The notes under the pieces are model-generated. The model saw only the letters and a list, made by a program, of their open reading frames with translations, was not told the DNA's origin and did no database searches. Below, one piece after another: positions 45,884 through 57,529 of a stretch of DNA of 64,000 nucleotides (the first letter of the stretch is position 1; each line of letters starts with the position of its first letter). The position numbers were made by a program, and so were the translations under genes. Source of the stretch: Entoloma clypeatum (Eukaryota > Basidiomycota > Agaricomycetes > Agaricales > Entolomataceae). The stretch is taken from NCBI GenBank assembly GCA_963565915.1, contig OY751485.1:1178001-1242000 (forward strand), written 5' to 3'.

Positions 45884-48800
45884 CTAGATCTCGACTTCCA
45901 GGCGAGATATGATGTCGTCTGGGGTGTCCGTGAAGTTCTCATATGGTTTAAATTTCAGTCCTTCAAAGATGTTTGTGCGTAAGTGCCGGGGTGCATTCGG
46001 GTTTAATTTAAAGAAGTCCTCCACCGCTTCCTTGGCATGTTCCAGGTGATCCTCAGGTTCCCACGTGTTGTGGTCCGGAGTCAGACCTTCCCATTGCACT
46101 AAATATTCCAGCTTTTCTCTCTTCAACCTTGAGTCAATAACTTTAGTGACATCGTACTCCTCTTTGCCATTGATAACTATGGGATTTGGTGCTTGCACCT
46201 TTTGCGATTTAAATAGTGGTTCCTTAAATAATTGGACCCGTGATACATTGATAACTGGGTGGATTTTCCACGACTTTGGCAATTTAAGTTCCACAGCATG
46301 TGACGAAATGATTTTGGTTATGGTATAGGGTCCAATCCATCGTTCGGCAAGTTTCTTTAAGGGTCAGTTCAAATTCAGGTCTTTAGTCAATAACCAAACT
46401 TTGTCGCCAACTTTGTAAACTGGTGCATCACCCCGTTTCAGGTTCACATACCATTCCATCTCTTCTTGTGCTTTTACTAGCGCCGCTTCTGCCTCCTCAT
46501 GAATCTTCTTCATTCACTCTGTGAATTCTTTTGCCAGTTCTGACTTTTCTGCCCTCCGAGGTTCTATGCCCATCCTAGGGTTGAACCCATAATTTACATA
46601 GAACAGCGAAAACTGAGTTGCTGTGTGGATTTTATTATTATAGGCAAATTCTGCAGTTGCCATCCATTCAGGCCAATCTATTTGCCGATGGGAGATAAAC
46701 GATCTCAGATATTGCTCCAACTCCTGATTGATGTGTTCTGTCTGTCTGTCTGTCTGCGGATGATACGCCATTGATAATTTAGTTGTGATTCCCAATATTT
46801 TATTTAGTTCCTTCATAATTATTGCTGCGAATTGTGGTCCGCGATCTGATGTTAACGATTCTGGAAGTCCATGAAGTTTCCAGACTTCATCCCAATATAA
46901 TTTAGCTAATCCTTCTGCTGAGACTTCATCACGTGTTTTGATAAAGTGTGATTGCTTAGTGGATCTGCAAGCCACAACTAATACCGTGTTGTACCCCTGA
47001 GCTTCTGGGAGTCCTACAATAAAATCTGCCGTAACATGTTTCCATGGTCCAGCATGTTCCGTGTTTGCTTTTAATTTACCGGCTAGCAGTTGAGGCACAT
47101 TCTTTGATCATTGGCATTTGTCACAGCCCTCGACATAAGCTTTGACCATGTTTGTGATTCTGGGCCACCAATAATTACGCGTAACTAATTCCAGGGTTTT
47201 CCATTGACCCGGATGTCCAGTGACTGGATTGTCGTGATGTAATTTAATAATTTTTGCCCTGAGTTCCTGATCCTTTGAAACGTCCTCTGTGCAACCATAA
47301 ACCCTGCTCCTCATGCCATTCCTCCACTTGTAATGTTTTTGTGTTTGTTTTCTTTAATTCTTCCACCGCTTTGAGCACTTGCTCATCAAACTCTTTTGTA
47401 TCCCTGATGTGTTTCAATAGTTTAGTTTCTTCTCCATCAATAAGTAGATGTTCCCGATCCATTGCATGCAAGTGGAAATATTTGGGTTTCAATAGTGTTA
47501 CATCCTCATTGTCATTTTCCACCCCCTTTCTATGGTCAACTCTTCTTGAAAGAGCATCCGTCTTCCCCATTGAAGTTCCTGCCTTGTGTATTAATTTAAA
47601 GTTGAAACATGTTAAATACAATGCCCAACATGCTTGTCTGCGATTAAGCTTTCGACCCTGCATGAAGTACTCGAGGTTTTTATGATCGGTCCAGATCTCG
47701 ATCTCATGTTTGGCTTCTTCAAGATAGTGTCTCCATGCTTCCAGCGCTCGAATCATGTCCAGCATTTCTTTATTGTGTATGTCGTAATTTCGTTCCATGT
47801 CATTTGATCCTTTAGATAGAAAGGCACATGGCCTCCATTTCACATCCTCACATTTCATAGATAGAATCGCTCCCGTGGTGAAGTCCAATGCGTCTGATTC
47901 TACCCTTAACTTCCGATCCGGATTGGGAGATACCAATATGGGTGCTTCCGTAAATAATTTCTTTAGCACGTCAAACACTTCCTCCTGTTCCGTACTCCAT
48001 TTCCATACTATGTCCTTCCTTGTTAACTTATGTAATGGTCTGGCCACCTTAGAGAAATCCTTGACGAATCTCTGATAGAAATTGGCGAGTCCAAGGAATG
48101 ATTGTACTTCCTTGACCTTGGTCGGTGTCGGCCATTGTTTGATGGCATCTACTTTTGAAGGGTCCATCCAAATTCCGTCTTTCCCAATAATTAATCCCAA
48201 GAACTCTATTTCGTCTCTATCAAAGAAACATTTTTCTGGTTTCAAGAATAAATCGTTTTCTCGTAATCTTTTCAAAACTTCCTCCACTATGGCGTTGTGT
48301 CCTTCCTCTCCTTCTGTTGCCACCAATATATCATTGATATAAATAACCACATATCCTTGGTTGATCAAGTCCCTAAAGATATCGTTCATCATGGTCTGGA
48401 ATGTGCTTGGGGAATTATTCAATCCAAAAAACATGACTGTGGGTTCAAAGGCTCCATCAGGGGTCGTAAATGCCGCTTTCCACTCGTCTCCCTCCTTGAT
48501 GCGCACATTGTTGTAGCCCCATCTGAGATCCATCTTGGTGAACCTTTTCTTTCCTTTTAACTTATTGATCAACTCCAGAATCAACAGGAGTGGATAATTA
48601 TTGTGGACGGTCCAGCTGTTGATATGTCGGTAATCCTGTACCATTTGTTTCTTTCCATCCTTTTTGGGTATAAAGAATACTGGCGAAGTTTGTGGTGACT
48701 TGGTAGGTCAAATATATCCTTTGAGTAATTGATCGTCCACAAATTCGGATACTTCTTTCCTTTCATCCGGTGACAGGGGGTAGACTTTGGCCTTCTTTGG

Positions 48801-49754
48801 TACGAAATCCGGTTTTAAGTCTATAGCGTGATCCCATGGTTTCCTGACTGGTAACCTCTCTGATGCTTTCTTTTCAAAGACTGATAGATATTTGTGATAT
48901 TTTCGGGGGACAGCCTGTTCTGCCGGTATTTCATCTGAGGGTTCTCCCTTAGCTGATCTGAGCATGTGGATTACCTCTTCCTCCACTTCTTCTTCATTTC
49001 TTTCTACTACCTCTTCAATTCTTCCACCTCATCTGGTTCTTGCAGTTTTATTTAAATAACGCATTCAACGCATGCCACATTCTTCTGGACATCTTGATAG
49101 TTTGATTTCCGCTTTTTCCCAATCGATCTCTGGATTATAGCGTTTCAGCCAAGTGTGTCCAACAATAATTTTAGCTTTTCCTAGGTTGCATGCTTTGAAC
49201 ACTGCTATTTCCACATGTCCTTTATACCGCATGGCCATGGCTGCTTCATGCATGATTGACCCTCCTTGGTTAAGTGTGCCATCAACATTGTAGACTCAAA
49301 TGGGGAAAGGTAGTTTCCTTAATTTAATATTGTTCCTTTTGGCGAAGTCCAGATCAATGAACATCCCTGTCGCCCCTGAGTCTAATAATGCATCAACATC
49401 AAAGGTGTGTTTGTCCTGCAATGTTTCCAGCATGATTTTCATCATAAGCTCCTTTTCCAAAGAAGCGGATTGAATAAAAGATGGTTCCCCCATTGAGTCC
49501 GTTTGCCTATTTAAATTATTGGATTCATCTGAACAGGGAATTAAGCATTCATCCATAAGGGCTGAACCAAGCCTTGTTTCCAAGGACTCCCCAATAATAT
49601 AGTTTACAAGTGTATCTAAGTCCGATTCATCTTTTTTTGGTTTTTCTCTCCTACGTTTATCTAATAGTATTTTATTGTACGTAACTGCTGCGTCCAAAAG
49701 TTTCTGAAACCATGATTTTACAGTGTCCTTATGTATATAAGAGTCTATAGGCAA
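45884..49754 (-). pseudogene. Outer gypsy pol: protease, RT, RNase H, integrase, chromodomain
   Basis: Minus-strand reading in order: protease with LLDSGATGMFIDLDFA (about 49330-49400); reverse transcriptase from VQDYRHINSW (48644) through FTKMDLRWGYNNVRIKEGDEWKAAF; RNase H around LRVESDALDFTTGAIL; zinc-binding HHCC and the integrase core with TADFIVGLP, SDRGPQFAA and NQELEQYL (about 46600-47060); and a chromodomain reading YLVQWEGLTPDHNTWEPEDHL (about 46040-46150) that ends at 45884. TGA codons interrupt the frame near 49289, 49065, 48708, 47108, 46514 and 46365. The RT active site reads YIND instead of YIDD. Chromodomains direct integration toward marked chromatin. The element cannot be autonomous. 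Confidence 0.88.
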
Positions 49755-50123
49755 TTGTTTGTAACAATTTGTCAGAGCCAGCGGGGGAATTACTGGTTGA
49801 CGTTTACAAAACCCTGCTGTCCTGCAGCTTGTCTATTGGAATTCAGCGCAGGCACACTATTCACACCCATTGTCCATTCGTGGCTTGGCATGCTTGATGC
49901 CTTGCCGTTATCTGTCTTAGAATTTCTTCTTCCTCGTGCTCATCAATTTGTTCGATCATTGCCGCTTGTACCCTGCACTGCGGCTGTCTGCATTCTCGGG
50001 CAAAATGCCCCTGTCCTCCACAGTTATAGCAGTTGCCAGGAGCTCGTCACTGGTTTCTGTCGATGTCCATCGCATTTGGATCATGCCATTGGTGCTGCTG
50101 ACCATTTTGCTGGGGACGGTACC
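49755..50123 (-). pseudogene. Outer gypsy gag, 3' half with zinc knuckle
   Basis: The minus strand continues the gag interrupted at 58387: a Gln-rich stretch, AMDIDRNQ, then the CCHC knuckle CYNCGGQGHFAREC (about 49995-50040). In-frame stops follow. The last five bases GTACC (50119-50123) are the target duplication of the inner element. Confidence 0.8.
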
Positions 50124-50526
50124 TGTTATGCTTTAACAAACTGTTCCAAGGTTCGGGCAGAGTATGCAGGAAAGTGGAAAGGCGAAGAGCAAAGTGATTG
50201 CTAAATCTAAGGAATCTACTGCAGTACAAGAGGTTTATATAGGTACTGACTATAGGCGGTAGCGGATGAGTCAGTACTGCGGAAGGCAGTGCGCATGAGT
50301 AAGGCGACTGCGGAAAGCTATGTACAGTGAGTAAGCTGACTGCGGAAAGCGAGTCAGTGCGGGAGTGAAGTATACTAAAGGGGATGACGAAGTAATGTAA
50401 TGAGTCAGACTGGGAATCGAAGGTTGCGAAAGTAGATATTGGACATAGTGAGTTCGTGAGAGGGTGCCGAGTCGGGCCGATAAGTAAAAGATATGATGTG
50501 GTCCTCATACCGTAGAGTCTGTAACA
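50124..50526 (-). repeat. Inner gypsy 3' LTR
   Basis: TGTTATGC..CTGTAACA on the plus strand, 403 bp. On the minus strand it has a TATATAA box and, 33 nt from its start, the self-primer sequence. Confidence 0.94.
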
Positions 50527-50560
50527 TGTTCCCCTCTCCAAGCTCTGTGTCCTCACAGAG

Positions 50561-50932
50561 TCACTGTCCCCATCCCTCGTTGTTGCCGGGATCGGACCAG
50601 TTCGGACTTTCCTTGAGGCTCCAATCATATATCAACTCCTCGTTGATGGCTACGGCGAGTTCAAGGCCTTTGATGGCCAGCCGAATGCGTTGATTTTCGA
50701 TGACGAGGGTGCTGGTGTAATTCCCGAGAACCTGTTTCTCTTCGGGAGTCGGGGCGACGGGGAGATTGGACAACGAATGAAGTCGGATATTCATCTGGCG
50801 ATGAAGGAGATCGGCAAGGGAAGTTTCAAGGGCATGGATTTGGTCTCACATGGAGAGCGCTTCGTTCATAAGGGCGGCGATGGCGGGGTTGATGTCGGTG
50901 GTGGAGGTGGAGGTGACGATGGTGTTTGACAT
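50561..50932 (-). pseudogene. Third ORF of the inner gypsy, between pol and the 3' LTR
   Basis: One minus-strand frame runs from ATG 50932 (MSNTIVTSTSTTDINPAIAA) through one TGA near 50846 to a stop at 50561, about 124 residues. After the TGA come DQIHALETSLADLL and AIKGLELAVAINEEL, two helical segments likely to form coiled coils, then an acidic WSDPGNNEGWGQ end. No membrane segment or signal is visible, so it is not an envelope-like protein by appearance. Its place downstream of pol, where retroviruses carry env, is unusual for Ty3/gypsy. Function unknown. Confidence 0.55.
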
Positions 50933-53909
50933 GGCGGTGAGGATGGTTGAGAGATAAAAGAAGAATGGGGTGGCTATATTGGGCAGGGAAAAGACTAGAG
51001 CGGGGAACTCAGTGTGTGGTTGACTGATGAGGTCGATACTGCCATGGGTTTTGAGAACTCGTCTTTTATTGTGGATGAGACGGGTTCTGCCGATGGAAAT
51101 CACGGATCAAATCCTGAGCGTTCTGAACATTAGCTCAAGGTTCCCATGTGTTCTCTTCTGGACCATATCCTTCCCACTGGACGAGGTACTGGATCTTTCC
51201 ATGGAACTTTCGAGAGTCTAGGATCGTAGACACATGGTACTCTTCTCGTCCTTCGACGATGATCGGATCAGGGGCTGGTTTCTTTTTCTGGATGGCATAC
51301 TTCGGAGTTTCATATGGTGACAACAGGGTCTTGTTGAACACAGGGTGAATCATCTTCCAAGTCTTCGGAAGATCAAGAAGGTACGCGCTAGCTCCTTTCT
51401 TCTCTAGGACTTTGAATGGTCCATGTCGGAGTGCATCAAGTTTCTTTGAGGGTTGATCGGTCCTGATGTTAGTCCCTTCCAGCCACACCTTGTCTCCGAT
51501 GCGGTAGTCCCGAGACGGGCTTCACTGTGTGTCAACTGTCTTCTTCATCTGATCCTGTGCTTGTTTCAGCGCAGCATTGGCTTCTTCTCGTGCCTGTTTG
51601 AGTTTTTTCAAGAAGTCGTTGGCAGCCGGATTGGTATCTTCTAACACAAGCTCTCCCTTCCATGGATGTAAACCGTAGTTGAGGTAGAATGGGGTGTGCT
51701 TTGTCGCCTGATGTTCTTTGTCATTGTACTGGAACTCTGCAATTGCGATCCATTCGGCCCAATCATCCTGTAGATGGTTGACAAAGTTTCGTAAGAACGC
51801 TTCCGTCTCCTGATGTGATCGCTCGGCCTGTCCATCAGTCTGTGGGTGGTATGCGGTGGACAGGTTCCTCTTGATCCCTAGCATGCGGCAGAGTATCTCC
51901 ATGAACTTCGTGGCAAACTGCGGTCCCCTATCGCTGATGATCTTCTTGGGGATCCCATGAAGCTTCCATATCTGATCCCAATAGATCTTGGCTAATCCTT
52001 CAGCTGATAGTTCCACGGTTGTCAGAATAAGGTGAAGCATCTTCGAATGTCTATCTGTGATGACCAGAATTGCATTTTTTCCATCAGATTCTGGTATCGG
52101 TCCCATGACGTTGATTCCTATGTCTTCCCATGGGTGACTTGGTGCTGCATGGGGATGTAGCGGAGCATGTCACTTTTGTCGGTTAATCTTGTTGCGTTGA
52201 CAAGTGTCGCAACCCTTCACATACTTCTTCACATCATGCAGTATGGTAGGCCACCAGTAGATGCAAGTGAGGAGTTCATGTGTCCGGTACTGTCCTGGAT
52301 GTCCAGCCACTGGTGCATCGTGTGACTCAAACATTAATTCTTGTCGTAATTGTGGATCTGGCGGGACATAGACTCGTTCTCCTGCATAGGTGATCCCATT
52401 CTCCTGTTGATACCAATGAGGATTCTTTTTTAGGCCCTGCGCTACTTCTGTCTCCATGCGGTACGAAGCCTTGATGCGTGCGATCCATAGGTTTTCGATG
52501 GTTGTGATGTTTCCAATTTTGATGGAATCAGATGTCTCACCCCCTTCAAAGAATTGTTCCTCCGTGAACATCTCCATTTGTACCACATCTTCTGATTCCA
52601 ACCGTTTCAAGAATAGTCCCTCCTTGAGCATTTGGTCACTGTCCTGTGGTTTGAGTTCTGCTTCATACCAGGGTAAGCGTGACAGGATGTCCGCTTTCGC
52701 ATTGGTCTTGCCGGGCACATGCCGTAATTCGAAGTCATAGTCTTGTAACATCATTTTCCAGCGTCGCTGTTGTTGATTCAGGTCTTGAGGATGACAGAAA
52801 TATTCCAGGTTCTTGTGATCGGTCAAGATTTCGAAACGTTCCCTGGCTTCGAGCAGATAGTGTCTCCAATCTTTTAATGCTTCCACGACCGCCAGGAGTT
52901 CCTTGTCATATATTTTGTAATTCTGTTCGGCCGCGGACATGGTCCGCGACAAGAATGCAATGGGGTGCCATTTGTTGTTTTGCTTCTGAGAGAGTACTGC
53001 TCCAATTGCATAGCCCGATGCATCGGTTTCAACCCTGAACTGTCCCTCTGGTTTCGGTAATGCCAAGACTGGTGCCGATGTAATTGCCCGTATGAGACCT
53101 TCAAAAGCTTGCTGCTCTGTTGGTCCCCAAGTAAATGCTGTACCGCCTGTGAGCGTGGTGAGAGGTTTCGCGATGTTTGAGTACCCTTCAATAAAACATC
53201 GATAGAAGTTGGCAAATCCAAGGAACTTCTGAACTTCCTTTTTTGATGTGGGTGCTCGCCAGTTTTGAATTGCATCCACCTTCTCAGTTTCCATCTCAAC
53301 ACGTCCCTCACCAACCACATATCCCAATATAGGATATTTCGTTACTTCCCATAAACACTTCTTCTCCTTTAGGAACAAATCATTGTCCGATAGGATCTGT
53401 AGGATTTCTTTGGTGTTTCGCGCGAGTTCTTCCTTGGTTTTACCAATAACCACGATGTCATCCATGTAGATCACGCAGATACATCGGCGGATCTGGTCCC
53501 GGAATAGACTAGCCATCATTTGAGAGAACGTTCCCGGGGAGTTGCAAAGACCAAAAAACATGACCAATGGTTCGAACAATCCTCGACTGGTGAGGAATGC
53601 AGCTTTCTATTCATCGCCCTCCTTAATCCGGACGTTGTTATAGCCCCACATGATGTCCATTTTATTGAAGTAGACCGCATCTTTCAGTACATCCAAGAGA
53701 TTGGATATTCGTGGGAGTGGGAACTTGTCTTTGACCGTGAATTTATTGACCATGCGGTAATCTTGTACCAATTGTTTGGAGCCATCCTTCTTGTCGATGA
53801 AGAAGCAAGGGGAGGCATAAGGGGATTTGGATGGGCGGATCTTTCCTGTTGCTAGACCCTCGTCGATGAATGCGTCCAATTCCTCTTGTTCTTTTTGCGT
53901 CATAGGATA

Positions 53910-55519
53910 CAGTGCCTCACAAAACTGATTCAATGTTTGTTGCTTTTTGAATACCTTCAAGATAACTCTGCAAAGAATACCAATTGAATCAAACCTTTGG
54001 TATATAATTGAAAGCCCTACTTCAGGGCTTTCAGAATATAAAGGAATCATATGATTTAGATCAGAATCCATGGAGATATGATTAAATTAAATCAGCAACT
54101 CATTGAATCAGTTTTGTGAGTACCTATGGCAATTATCAGAATCAAATGCTTCACTGGTTGTATGGTAACCAGTTGTCATGACTTACTGATGGAACTTGAA
54201 TAGAACCCTGATGGGTTGCCAAGGAAAGTTGTATAAGAAGAATCCAACCTCAACAGCCTCCATAATTAATCATGGGCCCTATCTCCTCTTCCCACAAGGA
54301 AAACATTCTTTCTCTGGCCTCCAATGGTCACTCCACTCGTCATATTGCCTCTAACCTGGGTGTCAGCCAACCAACTGTCTCCAGAGTGCTTCAGAATCTT
54401 CTTCCTCATCGCAATCTCTCTTCTGGTGGTCGTCCATCCAAGCTTTCTCCCACCAACACACAAAACATACTTTCACAAATCACCTCAGGGAGAGCCTGCA
54501 ATGCTGTGCAGGCTACCAAACACATCAACACTGTCATCTCCAATCCTGTCTCCCCAGAAACTGTGAGAAGGGTTCTCAGAAAACATGAATTCAAGGCTGT
54601 AACAAAGAAGAAAAGACCTTTCTTAAAGGCCATACATTGGAAGAGGTGGTTGGTATTTGTTATGAAGCACAGGGAATGGACAGTGGAGGACTGGAAGAGG
54701 GTCATTTGGTCAGATGAGACCAAAATCAACAGGTTTGGGTCAGATGGCAAGGAATGGGTCTGGAAAAAGAAGGGTGAGGGGCTTATTGAAAGAGAGGTTC
54801 AGGGCACAGTCAAGTTTGGGGGAGGAAATATTATGGTTTGGGGTTGGGAAGGTGTGGGGAGACTTGCAGAGGTTGAGGGGAGGATGGATGCTGATCAGTA
54901 TGTGTCCATTTTGGAGGACAATTTGCTGCCCAGCATGGAGGAGAGTGGAATCTCTGAAGAGGAGATCATTTTTCAGCAGGACAATGACCCCAAGCACACC
55001 TCCAAGAAGGCCAAAAAATGGATGGACAGCAAGAATATTGCTCTGCTGGATTGGCCTGCACAGTCCCCAGACCTCAATTCTATTGAACACCTCTGGGTTC
55101 ATATTAAAAGGAAGTTGAATGAATATCCAACACCACCCAAGGGAGTCTGGGAGATTTGGGACAGAGCAGCAGAGGTGTGGAATAATATAGAGCCAGAAGT
55201 GTGTCAAAACCTGATAGAAAGTATGCCAAGAAGGGTAGAGGCAGTAATCAAAGCTAAGGGGGGTAATACCAAGTACTAAAGTATAAAATACTGTATTTAT
55301 TGTACATACTCACAAAACTGATTCAATGAGTCCCTGGAGTAATTTGATCATATATTGATCATTTCTTACGGGAATTACATAATTATTGCAGATTCTGAGA
55401 GTCCTGAAGCAGGGCTTTTAACCAGGTACCAATACCTTCTTTTGATTGGCATTATTTGCAAAGTTATTTTGAAGGTATTCACAAAGTAGCAAACATTGAA
55501 TCAGTTTTGTGAGGCACTG
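53910..55519 (+). mobile_element. Tc1/mariner DNA transposon nested in inner gypsy pol
   Basis: 1610 bp, flanked by TA (53908-53909 and 55520-55521). The terminal inverted repeats begin CAGTGCCTCACAAAACTGAT and extend imperfectly for about 210 bp. Each long end is itself bordered by an inverted second copy of the 20-bp motif (54101-54120 and 55309-55328). It encodes an intact transposase, so it may still be mobile. Confidence 0.95.
54272..55279 (+). CDS. Tc1-like DD34E transposase
   Basis: 335 residues, uninterrupted, from the ATG at 54272. The N-terminal helix-turn-helix region includes HSTRHIASNLGVSQPTVSRVL (about residues 20-40), and a second DNA-binding segment holds VSPETVRRVLRKH. The catalytic triad is D148 (IWSDETKINRFG), D237 (FQQDNDPKHTSK) and E272 (PDLNSIEHLW), with 34 residues between the last two, the Tc1 spacing. 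The enzyme binds the inverted repeats and cuts and pastes the element at TA sites. It is on the opposite strand to the pol gene it disrupts. Confidence 0.95.
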   Translation: MGPISSSHKENILSLASNGHSTRHIASNLGVSQPTVSRVLQNLLPHRNLSSGGRPSKLSPTNTQNILSQITSGRACNAVQATKHINTVISNPVSPETVRRVLRKHEFKAVTKKKRPFLKAIHWKRWLVFVMKHREWTVEDWKRVIWSDETKINRFGSDGKEWVWKKKGEGLIEREVQGTVKFGGGNIMVWGWEGVGRLAEVEGRMDADQYVSILEDNLLPSMEESGISEEEIIFQQDNDPKHTSKKAKKWMDSKNIALLDWPAQSPDLNSIEHLWVHIKRKLNEYPTPPKGVWEIWDRAAEVWNNIEPEVCQNLIESMPRRVEAVIKAKGGNTKY

Positions 55520-56327
55520 TATGTATTTCCCCCTAGTTCCTTTGGTGCGTCCGGTGTAAGTTCAATACCATGGTCCCATTCCCTCTCCTTTGGGATCTTA
55601 TCAAAGTTCTCTTTTTCGAAGAGATGAGCGAATCGTTCAACATATGAGGGTCGTTTGGTTGTGGGAGGTGGTGTGGGAGTGACAGCTTCCAAGATAGGGT
55701 CTCCAGGCTTCCATTTCTGATCTGACCTTTTGGGTGCATCTTTGTTGTGCACCTCAACCATGCGAACCCGGTGTTTGCGACCATTAAGATTGATCCTGAA
55801 ATCCGAGTGTTTGGTTCGACATGTTGTTGGGCACCGGTTAAATGTTACCGCGCCGGTTGTCCAATTGATTGTGGGGTTGTGGTGTACCAACCAGTCATGT
55901 CCCAAGAGCATGTCTGTTCTCCCAATGTCCAGTACCATTGCTTCCATGGTTTCCTGATGTGCTCCCAAATCCAGTTTGACTTCGGCAAGTTGGCTCGCCT
56001 TCTGTTGTCGATTTGGTGATCCATCTGCATTTAGAGTTGCTATGGGCGGTATTCCTCATGTGGGGAGGTTCTGTTCGCGTACTATTCTGGGATGGATGCA
56101 CGTGCGTTCACATCCGCTGTCAACCTCAGGTCGGATAACCTTTGGCCCTCGTCGTGTCCTGAGCTGAGCTAACAGCCTGATCTCTTGTCTTTTTGGAGGT
56201 TTATCTCCCTTCACAATCTTAGTCGACGCAGCAGCTCGCTTGGCAGGGATGACATAGGTTCTATTGTCTGCAGTCATACAAGGCAAGCAAGTCCGTTTAA
56301 TAGATAAGGGTCGCGACTTAGCGTCGT

Positions 56328-57194
56328 TTAATCGGACCCTTCGGGAAAATCCTTCTCGTCGGCTTCTAAGATTGTGGTTTCATCATTCTCGGCATCTTCC
56401 TCAGCCACCTTCCTAACCCTTCCGGAGTTCTTCTTTGGCTTGCGGCAGTTGCGCGTGATATGGCCTTCTAGGTCACAGTTGAAACACTTGCAACCATCTT
56501 TCTTCTTTGGAGCGCTACAGTCTTTAGCCAGATGACCGAAGCGTTGACAGTTGTAGCAACGGGTGACTCCTGCTTTGTCGATTTCCATGGCTTTGCCCTG
56601 ACCACCATAAGTGGTACCTGATCCGGTGCGCATGTTGCCGCCACCTCGGATGACCAGTGCGTGTCCTTCCATCTGTCGTCCCTTGTTTCAGATCTCCTTT
56701 GCGTAATCGGTGTACGTCTTGCCATCGCTAGCCACTGGTTCAGAGATTCTGCGGATGACGTTTTTCTCTAGGATGTATTTCCCAGTTTCTTCGCCGGGGT
56801 TTGGCAGTTTCAGGAGTTCTTCAAGTTCATCCAAGAATTCATCAACAGTGCGTTTCTCTTGTTTCAGGACTTTGAGTCTCGCTTTGGCAGCAACCGACTT
56901 GTTGGCGATGGAGAATCATGTGGCGATATCATCGGAAAAACCTAGCCAGGTGATGTTCTCGTTGTCAACCGCAAGAGCGTCTAACTTGTTACTGGCCCAG
57001 TGTCTGCCGGACCCTTCCATCATGCGGGATAGCACCGCAAGAATCTTCTGATCGTCTGTGAGGCTCTTTTGGAACCTGATGTATAGTTTGGTGGCTTTCC
57101 ACCACTCATCAAAGGTGTATCTGTCCTTGAACATCCCAGGATCCTTGATGATCTTGGATGTATCCATTGTTTGTACAGCCGGGGCTTCTGCCAT
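56328..57194 (-). pseudogene. Inner gypsy gag
   Basis: Starts MAEAPAVQTMDTSKI at 57194 and runs in one frame to 56328, broken by TGA near 56916 and near 56687. The retrotransposon gag text includes FDEWWKATKLYIRFQ and EFLDELEELLKLP, and the C-terminal part carries two CCHC knuckles, CYNCQRFGHLAKDC and CFNCDLEGHITRNC. Gag forms the particle and packages the RNA. The pol frame begins at -1 relative to gag around 56330, but I see no canonical slippery heptamer. Confidence 0.85.
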
Positions 57195-57196
57195 GT

Positions 57197-57529
57197 CTAG
57201 AGTCTGCGGAGGAGAAGCGGGTCGGGTTGTTGGGATGAAGATGGGGTTCGGGATACAGGTAAGGATTGAAAATGAGTCCCTGTTCTAGGCGTCTGTTCGA
57301 TATCTGACTGTGCGGAGTCAAAAGTAAATTTGTCAGGGGACTCGTCGGCGGAATCGGTGGCAAAACGTTCAGAGTATTTCCTCTGCAAATCTCTAAGGAA
57401 TCTCTGTTCCTGCGTGTCTGTCGGTCTCGAGAAGGGGTCAAGTCTCTTGTTTTGTGCCCAGCGGTTGTACTTGGTCTGTTGTTCTTCGGTGGTGAAGTAG
57501 GCGTAGATCTGCTGCTTCGAGTAAGACAT
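57197..57529 (-). CDS. Leader ORF of inner gypsy, upstream of gag
   Basis: 111-codon frame (MSYSKQQIYAYFTTEEQQ..) that stops three bases before the gag ATG. A further open frame lies upstream (ATG 57882, start not conserved in copy A at 1-826). It could be a short upstream ORF or part of gag in another frame. Low certainty. Confidence 0.35.
   Translation of the reverse strand: MSYSKQQIYAYFTTEEQQTKYNRWAQNKRLDPFSRPTDTQEQRFLRDLQRKYSERFATDSADESPDKFTFDSAQSDIEQTPRTGTHFQSLPVSRTPSSSQQPDPLLLRRL

Larger units (their letters stand above)
51066..56327 (-). pseudogene. Inner gypsy pol, interrupted by Tc1/mariner and stops
   Basis: If the 1610-bp transposon plus one TA is ignored, the frame is continuous from about 56320 to 51066. 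It lies -1 relative to gag. Protease holds VDSGCERTC (about 56125-56150); RT runs from ALYPMTQKEQEELDAFIDEG (about 53900) to YMDDIVV; RNase H holds FRVETDASGYAIGAVLS; the zinc finger ends CDTCQRNK; the integrase core has SDRGPQFATKF and HQETEAFL; the chromodomain reads [17 protein letters not shown] (about 51140-51200). Breaks are a TAG at 53607 where Trp is expected, and TGA near 56056, 52170, 51522 and 51135. In the integrase the first expected Asp (consensus VDFIGP) is Asn (GINVMGP). Confidence 0.88.

Noticed and set aside
56320..56345. Canonical -1 slippery heptamer at the inner gag/pol junction
   Set aside because: The frame relation is -1, but the bases around the gag stop do not fit X XXY YYZ in the gag frame.
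45884..57194. TGA read as Trp (alternative genetic code or recoding) in the chromoviruses
   Set aside because: TGG is used normally for Trp throughout the same frames, and at several TGA sites the family consensus is Arg, so CGA-to-TGA mutation explains them better.
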